Source of the DNA: Pseudomonadota bacterium
Lineage (GTDB): Bacteria; Pseudomonadota; Alphaproteobacteria; Rhizobiales; Xanthobacteraceae
Direction: 5' to 3'
Length of the DNA stretch: 9,405 nucleotides
Assembly (NCBI GenBank): GCA_023433965.1
Contig: JAEYTQ010000647.1
Location: 1-9,405, forward strand
The notes beneath the pieces were generated by a model, which searched no databases, was not told where the DNA came from, and saw only the letters and a list, made by a program, of their open reading frames with translations. This document shows positions 8,041-9,405 of the stretch, in pieces. The stretch's first letter is position 1; the number at the start of each line of letters is the position of its first letter. Both the position numbers and the translations under genes were made by a program.

Positions 8041-9029
8041 GTCCTCCGCTGCTCCAGGTCAACGACCTCAAGAAGCATTTTCCGGTCAAGACCGGCCTGT
8101 TCAATCGCAAGTCCGAATTCGTCTATGCGGTCGACGGCGTGTCGTTCGAGATCGCGCGCGGCGAGACGCTGTCACTGGTCGGGGAGTCCGGTTGCGGCAA
8201 ATCGACGGTCGGCCGTGCCATCCTGCGGCTGTTCGAGATCACCTCGGGCCAGGTTATCCTCGACGGCCAGCGTATCGACGATGCCTCACCAGCCACGATG
8301 CGGCAGATGCGCCGCCGCGTGCAGGTGGTGTTCCAGGATCCTTTCTCCAGCCTCAATCCGCGCATGCGCGTGCGGGACATCCTGGCCGAGCCGATCCGCA
8401 ATTTTGGCCTGGTCAAATCGGCGGAAGACCTCGAGGTGCGCGTCACCGCGCTGATGGACACCGTGCGGCTGCCGCGCGAGGCGTTGAACCGCAGGCCGCA
8501 TGAATTCTCCGGCGGCCAGCGCCAGCGCATCGGCATTGCGCGCGCGCTCGCGGCCGAGCCCGAGCTGATCGTGTGCGACGAGGCGGTCTCCGCGCTCGAC
8601 GTCTCGGTCAAGGCGCAGATCGTCAACCTGCTCCAGGATCTGCAAAGCGAGTTCGGCCTCGCGCTGCTCTTCATCAGCCACGACCTCGCCATCGTCGAGC
8701 ACATGACCCATCGCGTCGCGGTGATGTATCTCGGCAAGATGGTCGAAGTGGCGCCGCGCCGGGAGATCTTCGCCGCGCCGAGACATCCCTACACCAAGGC
8801 GCTGCTCTCGGCGGTGCCGCTGCCCGAGCCCGGCGCCCAGCGCAATCCCATCATCCTCAAGGGCGACGTGCCGAGCCCGATCAATCCGCCGAGCGGATGC
8901 CGCTTCCACACCCGCTGCCCCTTCGTCTTCGATCGCTGCCGGACCGAGGAACCGACGCTGCGGGCGGCGGGTCCTGAGCAGTGGGTGGCCTGCCATCTCG
9001 AAGAGCCCGCGCCGGCCATGAGCGGTTGA
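8037..9029 (+). CDS. ABC transporter ATP-binding protein, DppF/OppF type
   Basis: This is the second ATPase, 330 residues, completing the heterodimeric motor. After [14 protein letters not shown] (5-18), the usual OppF/DppF start, come Walker A GESGCGKS (49-56), Q-loop Q100 in [12 protein letters not shown], signature FSGGQRQ (157-163), Walker [13 protein letters not shown] (177-188, E182 catalytic) and switch H215 in ISHD. The C-terminal extension [13 protein letters not shown] is followed by C288, C294, C301 and C319, with the same spacing as in its partner. The ATG overlaps the upstream stop as ATGA, with AGGGAG ten bases before it, implying translational coupling. All catalytic residues are present. 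It is the last gene of the operon; no clear intrinsic terminator follows directly. Confidence 0.95.
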
Positions 9030-9130
9030 GGGGACCCGGCGCCAGGCCTCGTCGCGCACGCCCGCCGACGCAGGGCGAGTGCCTGAACGGAGGACGGGAC
9101 TGACATCGGGTGATGATGGCATAATGCCCC

Positions 9131-9228
9131 TGTTTTGCCCGACGAGTCAAAATTCACCGTCGATATGGGTCGACATTGGCCTCGAATGCGAGGCTGCGCG
9201 ACGCATCGGAAATTCGTAAGGCAAAACA
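9131..9228. repeat. Structured intergenic repeat-like element (resembles a dispersed Bradyrhizobium repeat)
   Basis: Exact outer arms TGTTTTGCC (9131-9139) and GGCAAAACA (9220-9228) enclose two hairpins: GTCGA/TCGAC (9159-9163, 9170-9174) and GCCTCG/CGAGGC with an AATG loop (9179-9184, 9189-9194). The whole could fold as a branched stem. The region is noticeably less GC-rich than its neighbours and lies in the convergent spacer between the importer operon and the YciI-family gene. From memory, stretches beginning GATGATGGCATAATGCC and running into CTGTTTTGCCCGACG recur in Bradyrhizobium intergenic DNA, so the element may extend from about 9108 to 9262. It could also serve as a bidirectional transcription stop. 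Confidence 0.5.
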
Positions 9229-9279
9229 ACCCCCTCCTACAGTGCATGGGATTGTTTTCGAACTTTGATGCGAGAGGGC

Positions 9280-9405
9280 TCAACCCTGCCGGCGCAGGAA
9301 GCCGGTGATCGTCACCTTGTCCCAGATCCCGGCCGCGGCAAAGGGATCGGCGCTGTTGAACGCCTCGACCTCTTTGCGGCCAGGTGCCTCGATCAGGAAC
9401 AGGCT
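9280..9405 (-). CDS. YciI-family protein (YCII-related domain), N-terminus beyond window edge
   Basis: The minus strand gives 41 codons from the window edge to a TGA at 9282-9280. The peptide SLFLIEAPGRKEVEAFNSADPF, continuing AAAGIWDKVTITGFLRRQG, is the typical C-terminus of YciI-like proteins: a strand ending in EAP, a helix containing VEAFN..DPFA.AG, and a last strand. These are small (about 90-130 residue) ferredoxin-like-fold proteins related to muconolactone isomerase-type domains. Most have no established role, and some act as dehalogenase-like or stress-associated factors. The catalytic His/Asp region would lie in the missing part, so activity cannot be judged. It is convergent with the importer operon. 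Confidence 0.75.
   Translation of the reverse strand, partial: SLFLIEAPGRKEVEAFNSADPFAAAGIWDKVTITGFLRRQG

Noticed and set aside
8789..9283. 164-codon minus-strand open frame overlapping the end of the operon and the repeat element
   Set aside because: Its N-terminal part is read from the repeat-like element and the remainder is antisense to the second ATPase; a spurious product.

Overview
The window reads as a stretch of alphaproteobacterial chromosome, most likely Bradyrhizobium or a close relative. The support is the very high GC content, the strong third-position G/C bias in every real gene (which produces long antisense open frames), the style of the proteins, and an intergenic element near the right end that resembles, from memory, a dispersed Bradyrhizobium repeat. 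I see no transposase, integrase, phage gene, CRISPR array, tRNA or rRNA. It looks like ordinary core or accessory metabolism, and I found no undescribed multi-gene system.

Left part (1-1764). Two genes lie on the minus strand: a full-length AraC-family regulator with an N-terminal cupin sensor domain (679-1503), followed after 104 bp by a class I SAM-dependent methyltransferase (574 down to the window edge, C-terminus missing). The regulator is divergent from the next gene across a 261-bp spacer, a layout often seen for a regulator and its target.

Centre (1765-3538). A complete aldehyde dehydrogenase resembling succinate-semialdehyde dehydrogenase lies on the plus strand. The 340-bp gene-free stretch after it holds a strong hairpin just past the stop codon, a second GC hairpin, a 6-8-6 inverted repeat, and a well-spaced -24/-12 (sigma-54) promoter candidate whose -12 half overlaps a perfect 8-2-8 palindrome.

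Right part (3539-9029). Five tightly packed plus-strand genes form one complete ABC importer of the peptide/nickel/opine (Dpp/Opp) class: a Tat-type secreted solute-binding protein, two inner-membrane permeases and two ATPases. Spacings are 17 nt, a 4-nt TTGA overlap, 31 nt and a 4-nt ATGA overlap, so they are almost certainly one operon. The binding protein would capture a peptide-like or other amine-containing solute in the periplasm, the permeases form the channel, and the ATPases drive uptake. The sequence does not fix the substrate. The neighbouring semialdehyde dehydrogenase makes an amine- or amino-acid-derived carbon source plausible, but that is inference.

Right edge (9030-9405). A 250-bp convergent spacer contains a roughly 100-bp structured repeat-like element with outer arms TGTTTTGCC/GGCAAAACA and two internal hairpins. 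It is followed by the C-terminal 41 codons of a YciI-family protein on the minus strand.
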